Positions 42,172 to 50,209 of a DNA stretch of 64,000 nt are shown piece after piece. The DNA comes from Cronobacter malonaticus LMG 23826 (lineage in GTDB: Bacteria; Pseudomonadota; Gammaproteobacteria; Enterobacterales; Enterobacteriaceae). The stretch's first letter is position 1; every line of letters starts with the position of its first letter. The position numbers and the translations under genes were made by a program. The stretch spans positions 1,178,001 through 1,242,000 of the forward strand of contig NZ_CP013940.1 of the NCBI RefSeq assembly GCF_001277215.2, given 5' to 3'. The notes below the pieces were generated by a model that saw only the letters and a list, made by a program, of their open reading frames with translations, searched no databases and was not told the origin of the DNA.

Positions 42172-42507
42172 CACTGCAACGGGGCGCCTGTGCAGAGCCG
42201 GGCGTCCGTTATCTGCTGAACATCCAGACGCGCTGCTCTGCGCTCTATTCCCCTCTCTGTTTTCCATTTAGCGTACTGGCGCTCACACCGCGCATTTTCC
42301 TTCTCTTTTATGCGCTTAATCGAAAGTAAACGCGCACCATTCGAAAATAAATGGCAAAAATTTGCGCTTTTGTTTTCGAATGTCATATTTCTGTAACATT
42401 TTGTGCGACGTTTCACAGCATAAATAATCCATTTTGCCTACTATCACGCTCGCAAAGGAAACATAAGTAAAACGAATAGATATAAACCTCATCAGCAGGA
42501 GACAGAG
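42172..42507 (+). promoter_or_regulatory. glpTQ upstream region
   Basis: This 336-bp gap has no gene. Its right half is AT-rich and holds several TTCGAAA-like elements at 42318-42327, 42339-42348 and 42373-42382; the last two form an inverted pair resembling half-sites of the GlpR repressor operator. A CRP site and -10 element lie at 42402-42444. In E. coli this space would be the divergent glpT/glpA promoter region, but glpABC is not present here. GlpR assignment is inference. Confidence 0.5.
42402..42444 (+). promoter_or_regulatory. CRP site and class II promoter of glpTQ
   Basis: TGTGC-N6-TCACA at 42402-42417 fits the CRP consensus with one half-site mismatch, and TACTAT at 42439-42444 is a good -10. 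With a start near 42451, the CRP centre falls at -41.5, the classic class II position, which fits the known cAMP-CRP activation of glpTQ. The match is seen in sequence; use of the site is inference. Confidence 0.7.
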
Positions 42508-43860
42508 ATGTTAAGTATTTTTAAACCCGCCCCGCATCGCGCAAGGCTGCCTGACGGCGAGATAGATCCGCTCTATCGTCGCCTGCGCTGGCAGATTTTT
42601 ATGGGGATTTTCTTCGGCTATGCCGCTTACTATCTGGTGCGTAAAAACTTTGCCCTCGCGATGCCGTATCTGGTGGAGCAGGGCTTCTCGCGCGGCGATC
42701 TCGGTTTTGCGCTTTCGGGCATTTCCATCGCTTATGGATTCTCAAAGTTCATCATGGGTTCAGTGTCTGACCGCTCGAATCCGCGGGTCTTCCTGCCCGC
42801 GGGTTTGATCCTCGCGGCGGCGGTGATGCTGTTTATGGGCTTCGTTCCCTGGGCGACATCGAGCATTATGGTGATGTTTGTGCTGCTGTTCCTGTGCGGT
42901 TGGTTCCAGGGCATGGGGTGGCCGCCGTGCGGGCGCACGATGGTGCACTGGTGGTCGCAGAAAGAGCGCGGCCGGATTGTCTCCGTGTGGAACTGCGCCC
43001 ATAACGTGGGCGGCGGGATCCCGCCGCTGCTGTTTTTGCTCGGCATGGCATGGTTCAACGACTGGCACGCCGCGCTCTATATGCCCGCGTTCGCAGCAAT
43101 TCTGGTAGCGATTATCGCCTTCGCCCTGATGCGCGATACGCCGCAGTCCTGCGGCCTGCCACCCATCGAAGCGTATAAAAATGATTACCCGGACGACTAT
43201 AACGAGAAGCACGAAGAAGAGCTGACCGCGAAGCAGATCTTCATGCAATACGTGCTGCCGAATAAGCTGCTGTGGTACATCGCTATCGCGAACGTGTTCG
43301 TTTACCTGCTGCGCTACGGCATCCTCGACTGGTCGCCGACCTATTTAAAAGAGGTGAAGCATTTCGCGCTGGATAAATCGTCCTGGGCGTATTTCTTCTA
43401 TGAATACGCGGGCATCCCCGGCACGCTGATTTGCGGCTGGATGTCGGACAAGGTTTTCCGTGGCAACCGCGGCGCGACCGGCGTGTTCTTTATGACGCTG
43501 GTGACCATCGCCACTATCGTTTACTGGCTCAACCCGCCGGGCAACCCACACATTGATATGGTGTGCATGATTGTCATCGGCTTTCTGATTTACGGCCCGG
43601 TGATGCTGATTGGTCTGCATGCGCTGGAACTGGCACCGAAAAAGGCGGCGGGCACCGCGGCGGGCTTTACCGGCCTGTTCGGCTACCTCGGCGGCTCGGT
43701 GGCGGCGAGCGCTATCGTGGGCTACACCGTCGATTTCTTTGGCTGGGATGGCGGCTTTATGGTGATGATTGGCGGCAGCATTCTGGCGGTATTACTGCTG
43801 ATTATCGTGATGGTCGGTGAGCATAAACACCACCATGCAACGCTTGCGAAACGCGGATAA
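42508..43860 (+). CDS. glpT: sn-glycerol-3-phosphate/phosphate antiporter GlpT
   Basis: A 450-residue major-facilitator transporter with twelve helices that exchanges external glycerol-3-phosphate for cytoplasmic phosphate; it also admits fosfomycin. The N-terminal [20 protein letters not shown] holds a substrate-binding arginine (Arg45 in E. coli), with the MFS motif [16 protein letters not shown] and [15 protein letters not shown]. The second arginine region is near [17 protein letters not shown]. The ATG at 42508 has CAGGAGACAG upstream. glpQ follows by 9 bp. Confidence 0.98.
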   Translation: MLSIFKPAPHRARLPDGEIDPLYRRLRWQIFMGIFFGYAAYYLVRKNFALAMPYLVEQGFSRGDLGFALSGISIAYGFSKFIMGSVSDRSNPRVFLPAGLILAAAVMLFMGFVPWATSSIMVMFVLLFLCGWFQGMGWPPCGRTMVHWWSQKERGRIVSVWNCAHNVGGGIPPLLFLLGMAWFNDWHAALYMPAFAAILVAIIAFALMRDTPQSCGLPPIEAYKNDYPDDYNEKHEEELTAKQIFMQYVLPNKLLWYIAIANVFVYLLRYGILDWSPTYLKEVKHFALDKSSWAYFFYEYAGIPGTLICGWMSDKVFRGNRGATGVFFMTLVTIATIVYWLNPPGNPHIDMVCMIVIGFLIYGPVMLIGLHALELAPKKAAGTAAGFTGLFGYLGGSVAASAIVGYTVDFFGWDGGFMVMIGGSILAVLLLIIVMVGEHKHHHATLAKRG

Positions 43861-43869
43861 GGAGCACCC

Positions 43870-44928
43870 ATGAAACTGAAAATGACGCTGGCGGCGCTGG
43901 CGATTGGCGTGATGTCGGCAAGCGCGCTGGCGGCGGATAAACTGGTGATCGCGCATCGCGGTGCCAGCGGATATCTGCCAGAGCATACGCTGCCTGCCAA
44001 AGCGATGGCCTATGCGCAGGGCGCGGATTACCTGGAGCAGGATCTGGTGATGACCAAAGATGACCAGCTGGTGGTGCTGCATGACCACTACCTGGATCGC
44101 GTCACCGACGTGGCGGAGCGCTTCCCCGACCGCGCGCGTAAAGATGGCCGTTACTACGCGATCGATTTCACGCTCGCGGAGATCAAATCGCTGAAATTCA
44201 GCGAAGGCTTTGAACTGGAAAACGGCAAAAAGGTGCAGACCTTCCCTGGTCGCTTCCCGATGGGTAAATCCGATTTCCGGGTGCATACCTTTGAAGAAGA
44301 GATCGAGTTTGTGCAGGGACTGAACCACTCCACCGGTAAAAACATCGGTATTTACCCGGAGATCAAAGCGCCGTGGTTCCATCATCAGGAAGGCAAGGAT
44401 ATCGCCGCGAAGACGCTGGAAACCCTGAAAAAATATGGCTATACCACGAAGCAGGATAAGGTCTATCTGCAATGTTTCGACGCCAACGAGCTTAAGCGCA
44501 TTAAAAATGAGCTGGAGCCGAAAATGGGGATGGATCTGAAGCTGGTGCAGCTTATCGCTTACACCGACTGGAACGAAACCCAGGAGAAGCAGGCCGATGG
44601 CAAATGGGTAAACTATCGCTATGACTGGATGTTTAAACCGGGCGCCATGAAGCAGATTGCGCAGTACGCCGACGGCATCGGGCCGGATTACCATATGCTG
44701 GTGGCGGAAGGCTCGACCAAGGACCACGTGACGCTGACCGATATGGCGAAAGAGGCGCACGCCAGCCATTTGCAGGTGCACCCGTATACGGTGCGCGCCG
44801 ACCAGTTGCCGGTATACGCCACGGATGTGAATCAGCTTTATGACGTGCTGTATAACAAGGCGGAAGTGGACGGGCTGTTTACCGATTTCCCGGATAAAGC
44901 GGTGAGTTTTTTGAAAGATAATCGCTGA
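43870..44928 (+). CDS. glpQ: periplasmic glycerophosphodiester phosphodiesterase GlpQ
   Basis: A 352-residue exported enzyme that releases glycerol-3-phosphate from glycerophosphodiesters for import by GlpT. It has a Sec signal peptide (MKLKMTLAALAIGVMSASAL, cleavage probably after ALA). GDPD-domain motifs are visible: IAHRGASGYLPEHT with the catalytic histidine, YLEQDLVMTKDDQLVVLHDH with metal and catalytic residues, and YPEIKAPWFH. The second gene of glpTQ, 9 bp after glpT; it converges on yfaE across 90 bp. Confidence 0.97.
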   Translation: MKLKMTLAALAIGVMSASALAADKLVIAHRGASGYLPEHTLPAKAMAYAQGADYLEQDLVMTKDDQLVVLHDHYLDRVTDVAERFPDRARKDGRYYAIDFTLAEIKSLKFSEGFELENGKKVQTFPGRFPMGKSDFRVHTFEEEIEFVQGLNHSTGKNIGIYPEIKAPWFHHQEGKDIAAKTLETLKKYGYTTKQDKVYLQCFDANELKRIKNELEPKMGMDLKLVQLIAYTDWNETQEKQADGKWVNYRYDWMFKPGAMKQIAQYADGIGPDYHMLVAEGSTKDHVTLTDMAKEAHASHLQVHPYTVRADQLPVYATDVNQLYDVLYNKAEVDGLFTDFPDKAVSFLKDNR

Positions 44929-44955
44929 TATTGCCGGTTGGCGGTTTCGCCTGAT

Positions 44956-44985
44956 CCGGCCTGGTACCAGGGGTTGCCAGGCCGG
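44956..44985. repeat. REP-like hairpin between convergent glpQ and yfaE
   Basis: CCGGCCTGG (44956-44964) pairs with CCAGGCCGG (44977-44985). The flanking CGCCTGATCCGGCCTGG resembles enterobacterial REP/PU elements, which often sit between convergent genes. It may serve as a transcript-end stabiliser for glpTQ; the REP assignment is inference. Confidence 0.5.
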
Positions 44986-45018
44986 GTATGCGTCGCGCCA
45001 CCCGACAATACGGCGTTG

Positions 45019-45273
45019 TTACATCTCTATTTCGATATCGCCCTGCGGTTTACAGCAGCAGGGCAAAATCTCGCCCTCCTGAATAAACGCCAGCGGTTTC
45101 GTCAGCCACTGCACCTGGCCTGCGACCAGTTTGCAGCGGCACGAGCCGCAATAGCCTTCACGGCATTGGTACTCCACCGTCACCGCGTGTGACTCCAGCG
45201 CCGCCAGCAGGGAAGGGTGCTCATCCGGGCACGACAGCTCGGTGCCCGTCACGCGAAGCGTAATACGACCCAT
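45019..45273 (-). CDS. yfaE: 2Fe-2S ferredoxin YfaE, ribonucleotide reductase maintenance protein
   Basis: An 84-residue plant-type ferredoxin. Cluster ligands lie in CREGYCGSCRCKL and in EILPCCCKPQGDIEIEM near the C terminus. In E. coli YfaE supplies electrons to rebuild the diferric-tyrosyl radical cofactor of NrdB. It starts one base after the nrdB stop, so it is the third gene of nrdA-nrdB-yfaE. Confidence 0.96.
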   Translation of the reverse strand: MGRITLRVTGTELSCPDEHPSLLAALESHAVTVEYQCREGYCGSCRCKLVAGQVQWLTKPLAFIQEGEILPCCCKPQGDIEIEM

Positions 45274-45274
45274 A

Positions 45275-46405
45275 TCAGAGCTGGAAGCTGCTCAGATCGT
45301 CATGGTCGATTTCCGAATCGATCTGGCCGACCAGATAAGAGCTCACTTCCACTTCCTGCGGCGCTACCTGTACGTTATCAGACACCAGCCAGGTGTTGAT
45401 CCAGGGAATCGGGTTGGAGCGGGTTTTGAACGGCAGATCCAGACCGACAGCCTGCATACGGATGTTGGTGATGTACTCAACGTACTGGCAGAGAATATCT
45501 TTGTTCAGACCGATCATGGAACCGCCCTGGAACAGATATTCCGCCCACTCTTTCTCCTGCTGCGCCGCCAGCACGAACAGGTCGTAGCACTCCTGTTTGC
45601 ACTCTTCGGCAATCGCGGCCATTTCCGGATCGTCTTCGCCGCTGCGCATCAGGTTCAGCATGTGCTGGGTGCCGGTCAGGTGCAGCGCTTCGTCACGCGC
45701 GATAAGGCGGATGATTTTGGCGTTGCCTTCCATCAGTTCGCGCTCGGCGAACGCGAAGGAGCAGGCGAAGCTGACGTAGAAGCGAATCGCTTCCAGCGCG
45801 TTGACGCTCATCAGGCACAGGTAGAGTTTTTTCTTAAGCTCGTGCAGGTTCACGGTCACGGTTTTGCCGTTAACGCTGTGGGTGCCTTCGCCCAGCAGGT
45901 GCCAGTAGCTGGTCATCTCGATCAGATCGTCGTAGTAGTGCGAGATGCCTTCGGCGCGCTTTAAGATCTGCTCGTTGGTGACGATATCGTCAAACACCAC
46001 CGCCGGATCGTTGACGATATTGCGGATGATGTGGGTGTAAGAGCGCGAGTGGATGGTCTCGGAAAACGCCCAGGTTTCGACCCACGTTTCCAGCTCCGGG
46101 ATGGAGATCAGCGGCAGCAGCGCGACGTTCGGGCTGCGGCCCTGGATTGAGTCGAGCAGCGTCTGGTATTTCAGGTTGCTGATGAAAATATGTTTTTCAT
46201 GCTCCGGCAGCGCCTGGAAATCGATGCGGTCGCGGGAAACGTCCACTTCTTCAGGACGCCAGAAGAATGACAGCTGCTTTTCGATAAGCTTTTCGAAAAT
46301 TTCATATTTTTGCTGATCGTAACGCGCCACGTTGACCGGTTGGCCAAAAAACATGGGTTCAAGGAGCTGGTCGTTTTTCGTCTGTGAAAATGTGGTGTAG
46401 GCCAT
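45275..46405 (-). CDS. nrdB: ribonucleoside-diphosphate reductase class Ia beta subunit NrdB
   Basis: A 376-residue radical-generating subunit. Conserved diiron and radical segments are visible: [17 protein letters not shown] (Asp region), [19 protein letters not shown] with Glu and His ligands and the radical tyrosine, and [17 protein letters not shown] with the second Glu and His set. The C-terminal tail [14 protein letters not shown], which docks to NrdA, is intact. ATG 46405 gives [14 protein letters not shown] as in E. coli; eight further upstream codons run towards the repeat array and are rejected. nrdA lies 274 bp upstream across REP-like repeats. Confidence 0.98.
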   Translation of the reverse strand: MAYTTFSQTKNDQLLEPMFFGQPVNVARYDQQKYEIFEKLIEKQLSFFWRPEEVDVSRDRIDFQALPEHEKHIFISNLKYQTLLDSIQGRSPNVALLPLISIPELETWVETWAFSETIHSRSYTHIIRNIVNDPAVVFDDIVTNEQILKRAEGISHYYDDLIEMTSYWHLLGEGTHSVNGKTVTVNLHELKKKLYLCLMSVNALEAIRFYVSFACSFAFAERELMEGNAKIIRLIARDEALHLTGTQHMLNLMRSGEDDPEMAAIAEECKQECYDLFVLAAQQEKEWAEYLFQGGSMIGLNKDILCQYVEYITNIRMQAVGLDLPFKTRSNPIPWINTWLVSDNVQVAPQEVEVSSYLVGQIDSEIDHDDLSSFQL

Positions 46406-46432
46406 GACGTAAATCCTGTCTGCAAACAATAT

Positions 46433-46643
46433 CGGCTGTTAACGGTGGGTGCGCTTCGCTTACCCACCCTACGGCCAACGGTTCGGCTGTTAACGGTGGG
46501 TGCGCTTTGCTTACCCACCCTACGGCCAACGGTTCGGCTGTTAAGGGTGGGGCGCTTTGCTTACCCACCTTACGGCCAACGGTTCGGCTGTTAAGGGTTC
46601 GGCTGTAAATGGTGGGTGTGCTTCGCTTACCCACCCTACGGCC
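46433..46643 (-). repeat. array of four REP-like GTAG hairpins between nrdA and nrdB
   Basis: Four units of about 51 bp: 46433-46483, 46484-46534, 46535-46584 and 46600-46643, plus a 15-bp fragment at 46585-46599. Each contains a GGTGGGT / ACCCACC stem around an 11-base loop, flanked (minus strand) by a 5' GTAG, the hallmark of RAYT-associated REP elements. All four share one orientation. Units 1 and 2 differ by one base; unit 3 has a base deletion and substitutions, unit 4 is diverged. No coding function. REP assignment rests on the GTAG-plus-hairpin form. Confidence 0.8.
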
Positions 46644-46654
46644 TTAACAACAAG

Positions 46655-46674
46655 AGGGCGGGTTTCCCCGCCCT
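46655..46674 (-). terminator. strong hairpin directly after nrdA
   Basis: AGGGCGGG (46655-46662) pairs with CCCGCCCT (46667-46674) across TTTC, ending 5 bp from the nrdA stop codon. There is no T-run on the minus strand side, so partial attenuation or 3'-end protection of nrdA mRNA is more likely than full termination, since nrdB lies downstream. Confidence 0.5.
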
Positions 46675-46679
46675 GCGTG

Positions 46680-48965
46680 TTAGATTTTACATGCGCCGCT
46701 TTCGCAGCCGTCATCCTGAATGGATGGCGCCAGGTCATCCTGGGCATCTTCCGCGCCGTCGCGGGTGTTCTGATAATACAGCGTCTTCACACCGAGCTTA
46801 TAGGCGGTGAGCAGGTCTTTCAGGAGCTGCTGCATCGGCACTTTGCCTGACGGGAAGCGCGTCGGATCGTAGTTGGTGTTGGCAGAAATCGACTGGTCGA
46901 TAAATTTCTGCATGATGCCCACCAGCTGCAGATAGCCGTCGTTGCCCGGCATTTCCCACAGCAGCTCGTACTGATCTTTGAGCTGTTCGTAGTCCGGCAC
47001 CACCTGACGCAGGATACCGTCTTTCGAGGCTTTGATGCTGATGTGGCCGCGCGGCGGCTCAATGCCGTTGGTGGCGTTAGAGATCTGCGAAGAGGTCTCG
47101 GACGGCATCAACGCAGACAGCGTGGAGTTACGCAGGCCGTGCGTCTTGATGGATTCGCGCAGGCTTTCCCAGTCGTAGTGCAGCGGCTCGCTGGCGATCG
47201 CATCCAGGTCTTTCTTATAGGTGTCGATCGGCAGGATGCCTTTACTGTAGGTGGTTTCATTGAACCACGGGCATGCGCCTTGCTCTTTCGCCAGCTCGTT
47301 AGAGGCTTTCAGCAGATAGTACTGAATCGCTTCGAACGTTTTGTGCGTCAGGTTGTTGGCGCTGCCGTCGGAGTAACGCACGCCGTGCTTCGCGAGATAG
47401 TAAGCGAAGTTAATCACGCCGATGCCGAGGGTGCGACGACCCATCGCGCCGCGTTTCGCCGCCGGGATCGGGTAATCCTGGTAGTCCAGCAGGGCGTCCA
47501 GCGCGCGAACGGCCAGCGTGGAAAGCTCTTCCAGCTCGTCCAGGCTCTCGATAGCGCCCAGGTTGAAAGCAGACAGGGTGCAAAGCGCGATTTCGCCGTT
47601 TTCGTCGTTTACATCATCCAGCGGTTTGGTCGGCAGCGCGATTTCCAGGCACAGGTTAGACTGGCGCACCGGCGCGACAACCGGATCGAACGGGCTGTGG
47701 GTGTTGCAGTGATCCACGTTCTGGATGTAGATACGGCCGGTAGAGGCGCGCTCCTGCATCATCAGCGAGAACAGCTCAGAGGCTTTAATGCGCTGTTTGC
47801 GGATGTTCTCGTCCTGCTCATATTTGGTGTACAGACGCTCGAACTCGTCCTGATCAGCGAAGAATGCGTCATACAGGCCCGGCACGTCGGACGGGCTGAA
47901 CAGCGTGATGTCTTCGCCTTTCAGCAGGCGCTGGTACATGAGCTTGTTGATCTGTACGCCGTAGTCCATGTGACGCACGCGGTTCGCTTCGGTACCGCGG
48001 TTGTTTTTCAGCACCAGCAGGCTTTCGACTTCCAGATGCCACATCGGGTAGAAGAGGGTGGCCGCGCCGCCGCGAACGCCGCCCTGCGAGCAGGATTTCA
48101 CCGCGGTCTGGAAATGCTTGTAGAATGGAATGCAACCGGTGTGGAACGCTTCGCCGCCACGAATCGGGCTGCCGAGTGCACGGATGCGGCCCGCGTTAAT
48201 GCCGATACCGGCGCGCTGGGAAACGTATTTCACGATGGCGCTGGAGGTGGCGTTGATGGAATCCAGGCTGTCGCCGCACTCGATCAGTACGCAGGAGCTG
48301 AACTGACGGGTCGGGGTGCGCACGCCGGACATGATCGGCGTCGGCAGTGAAATTTTAAACGTAGAGACCGCATCATAGAAACGCTTCACGTAATCCAGAC
48401 GGGTTTCGCGCGGGTAGTTAGAGAACAGGCACGCTGCGACCAGAATGTAGAGGAACTGCGCGCTTTCGTAGATCTCGCCGGTAACGCGGTTCTGAACGAG
48501 GTATTTCCCTTCGAGCTGCTTCACGGCGGCGTAGGAGAAGTTCATATCGCGCCAGTGGTCGATGAAGCCGTCCATCTGCGCAAACTCTTCTTCGCTGTAA
48601 TCCTGCAGCAGGTGGTGGTCATATTTACCCAGCTCCACCATCTTCACGACGTGGTCGTACAGTTTCGGCGGCTCGAACTGACCGTAGGCTTTTTTGCGCA
48701 GGTGGAAAATCGCCAGGCGCGCGGCCAGGTACTGGTAATCCGGCGCGTCGCGGGAGATAAGATCCGCCGCCGCCTTGATGATGGTTTCATGAATATCGGA
48801 GGTTTTGATGCCGTCGTAGAACTGAATGTGAGAACGCAGCTCTACCTGGGAGATGGAGACGTTATGCAGACCTTCCGCAGCCCAGTCCAGAACACGATGA
48901 ATTTTATCCAGGTTAATGCGTTCCTGGCTGCCATCTCGTTTTGTTACCAGCAGACTCTGATTCAT
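46680..48965 (-). CDS. nrdA: ribonucleoside-diphosphate reductase class Ia alpha subunit NrdA
   Basis: A 761-residue catalytic subunit, the E. coli length. The N-terminal ATP-cone covers about residues 1-95 (VTKRDGSQERINLDKIHRVL). Active-site features include SSCVLIECGDSLDSINATSS (cysteine of the redox pair), RQSNLCLEIALPT (the thiyl-radical and partner cysteines) and the C-terminal CESGACKI with the two shuttle cysteines. ATG 48965 gives MNQSLLVTKRDGS; 51 extra upstream codons are rejected because they cross the DnaA and NrdR sites. First gene of nrdA-nrdB-yfaE. Confidence 0.98.
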   Translation of the reverse strand: MNQSLLVTKRDGSQERINLDKIHRVLDWAAEGLHNVSISQVELRSHIQFYDGIKTSDIHETIIKAAADLISRDAPDYQYLAARLAIFHLRKKAYGQFEPPKLYDHVVKMVELGKYDHHLLQDYSEEEFAQMDGFIDHWRDMNFSYAAVKQLEGKYLVQNRVTGEIYESAQFLYILVAACLFSNYPRETRLDYVKRFYDAVSTFKISLPTPIMSGVRTPTRQFSSCVLIECGDSLDSINATSSAIVKYVSQRAGIGINAGRIRALGSPIRGGEAFHTGCIPFYKHFQTAVKSCSQGGVRGGAATLFYPMWHLEVESLLVLKNNRGTEANRVRHMDYGVQINKLMYQRLLKGEDITLFSPSDVPGLYDAFFADQDEFERLYTKYEQDENIRKQRIKASELFSLMMQERASTGRIYIQNVDHCNTHSPFDPVVAPVRQSNLCLEIALPTKPLDDVNDENGEIALCTLSAFNLGAIESLDELEELSTLAVRALDALLDYQDYPIPAAKRGAMGRRTLGIGVINFAYYLAKHGVRYSDGSANNLTHKTFEAIQYYLLKASNELAKEQGACPWFNETTYSKGILPIDTYKKDLDAIASEPLHYDWESLRESIKTHGLRNSTLSALMPSETSSQISNATNGIEPPRGHISIKASKDGILRQVVPDYEQLKDQYELLWEMPGNDGYLQLVGIMQKFIDQSISANTNYDPTRFPSGKVPMQQLLKDLLTAYKLGVKTLYYQNTRDGAEDAQDDLAPSIQDDGCESGACKI

Positions 48966-49012
48966 GGGTAATACCTGTCCGTGAAATCCGTGAAAATAGA
49001 AATATCCCCCGC

Positions 49013-49088
49013 TTATCCACAAGTGACTAACTCTGTGGATAAATACTATATATAGGGGGTTTGAGATAAGTGAAACGCTATATGGTGA
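49013..49088 (-). promoter_or_regulatory. nrdA control region: two DnaA boxes and two NrdR-like boxes
   Basis: TTATCCACA at 49013-49021 and its complement TGTGGATAA at 49034-49042 are two perfect DnaA boxes facing each other. Two NrdR-type palindromes follow: 49043-49058 (core CTATATATAG) and 49073-49088 (core CTATATGG with GTGA). Their centres are 30 bp apart, close to three helical turns, as expected for cooperative NrdR binding. DnaA and NrdR are established regulators of nrdAB in E. coli; use here is inference. Confidence 0.75.
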
Positions 49089-49254
49089 GTATTCTAGTCC
49101 GGATTCTTTTGAGAACAAGGCTTGATTTCGATGTTAATTTGCGGTTGCAAAATCTCAAAATTAAGTAAGTCCTCATCGCATAAGGGCTTGAGGGCTTGTC
49201 AAGGCGGCAGGAAAAAAAATGAAAATTTGATCGAACGCTGATTTCCTGGTCAGG

Positions 49255-49283
49255 AAAAAAATGGCGCAACAGAACGTTGCGCA
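49255..49283 (-). terminator. intrinsic terminator after ubiG
   Basis: GCGCAAC (49264-49270) and GTTGCGC (49276-49282) form a stem followed on the minus strand by seven U residues (complement of 49255-49261). The other side carries a short T-run as well, so it may also block plus-strand transcription. Confidence 0.8.
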
Positions 49284-49318
49284 ATTTTTAATACGAAAAG
49301 CTTCTGACAGGACGGTTT

Positions 49319-50050
49319 TCAGACAGGTTTCTTAGCCTGTGTATGCAACATATAGTTAACATCAACGCCTGGCGCGAGCTTGAAACGGTTGGTCAGCGGA
49401 TTGTAATGCAGGCCGATGATATGACGCTCTTCCAGCGGCGTTTCGTCCACCCAGCCCAGCAGTTCGGAAGGGCGGATGAACTTTTTGGCGTCGTGCGTGC
49501 CTTTCGGCACCATGCGCAGCACATACTCCGCGCCCACCACCGCCATCAGCCAGGATTTGGCGTTGCGGTTAAGCGTGGAGAAAAAGACGTGACCGCCGGG
49601 CTTCACGAGTTGTGCACAGGCCTGTACTACCGAGCGCGGGTCCGGCACGTGTTCGAGCATCTCCATGCAGGTCACAACGTCATAGGCACCGGCATTCTGC
49701 GCGGCGTGCTCTTCCACGGTCTGCTGAACGTAGGTAAGCTCAACGCCGCTTTCCAGCGCGTGCAGACGCGCCACTGCCAGCGGCTCCGCGCCCATATCGA
49801 GCCCCGTGACGTTCGCCCCTTCGCGCGCCATGCTCTCAGAGAGAATGCCGCCGCCGCAGCCGACATCCAGCACCTTTTTCCCGAACAGACCGCCGGCGCG
49901 CTCGGCAATATAGCCAAGACGCAGCGGGTTAATGCGATGCAGCGGTTTAAATTCCCCTTCAGTGTCCCACCAGCGCGAAGCGACAGCTTCAAATTTGGCG
50001 ATTTCTTCTAAGTCTACGTTGTGCGCAACGGGCGGTTTTTCAGCATTCAT
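49319..50050 (-). CDS. ubiG: ubiquinone biosynthesis O-methyltransferase UbiG
   Basis: A 243-residue class I SAM-dependent methyltransferase that carries out both O-methylation steps of ubiquinone synthesis. SAM motif I is [13 protein letters not shown] (about residue 60), followed by [28 protein letters not shown] and [12 protein letters not shown]. The ATG at 50050 gives [21 protein letters not shown], and it is divergent from gyrA across 159 bp. Length is within a few residues of the E. coli enzyme. Confidence 0.97.
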   Translation of the reverse strand: MNAEKPPVAHNVDLEEIAKFEAVASRWWDTEGEFKPLHRINPLRLGYIAERAGGLFGKKVLDVGCGGGILSESMAREGANVTGLDMGAEPLAVARLHALESGVELTYVQQTVEEHAAQNAGAYDVVTCMEMLEHVPDPRSVVQACAQLVKPGGHVFFSTLNRNAKSWLMAVVGAEYVLRMVPKGTHDAKKFIRPSELLGWVDETPLEERHIIGLHYNPLTNRFKLAPGVDVNYMLHTQAKKPV

Positions 50051-50113
50051 GGACGCCTCTACTCCTTTCTTCGCAAGAGCGTCGAGTATAACAGGCGTTA
50101 GTGGGGAATAAAG

Positions 50114-50165
50114 CGGCCTGACGGGGCTATTCGGTTTACCGAACAGGCCGCGGCTGTGTTATAAT
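50114..50165 (+). promoter_or_regulatory. gyrA promoter with nested inverted repeats
   Basis: A perfect TATAAT lies at 50160-50165 with a poor -35 (TTACCG at 50136-50141, 18-bp spacer). The -35 is inside a hairpin TTCGG/CCGAA (50130-50143), itself nested within CGGCCTG (50114-50120) / CAGGCCG (50144-50150). The gyrA ATG follows at 50210. A weak -35 with a strong -10 fits the relaxation-stimulated nature of gyr promoters known in E. coli; any role for the inverted repeats is inference. Confidence 0.6.
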
Positions 50166-50209
50166 TTGCGACCTTTGAATCCGGGACACAGTAGAGGGAT
50201 AACGGTCAG

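Larger units (their letters stand above)
48966..49318. other. 353-bp gap between nrdA and ubiG
   Basis: The nrdA-proximal half carries the nrdA control region (DnaA and NrdR boxes, 49013-49088). The ubiG-proximal part ends with a hairpin terminator at 49255-49283. Between 49090 and 49250 the sequence is AT-rich with no gene I can support; a 68-codon minus-strand frame across 49078-49284 runs through the terminator and is not accepted. Confidence 0.6.

Noticed and set aside
43792..44781. 329-codon minus-strand open frame
   Set aside because: Antisense to glpT/glpQ; no recognisable domains or plausible ribosome binding site.
46433..46643. CRISPR array
   Set aside because: The units are contiguous hairpins without unique spacers and there are no cas genes nearby.
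49078..49284. 68-codon minus-strand frame in the nrdA-ubiG gap
   Set aside because: It runs through the ubiG terminator and the nrdA control region and has no gene-like features.
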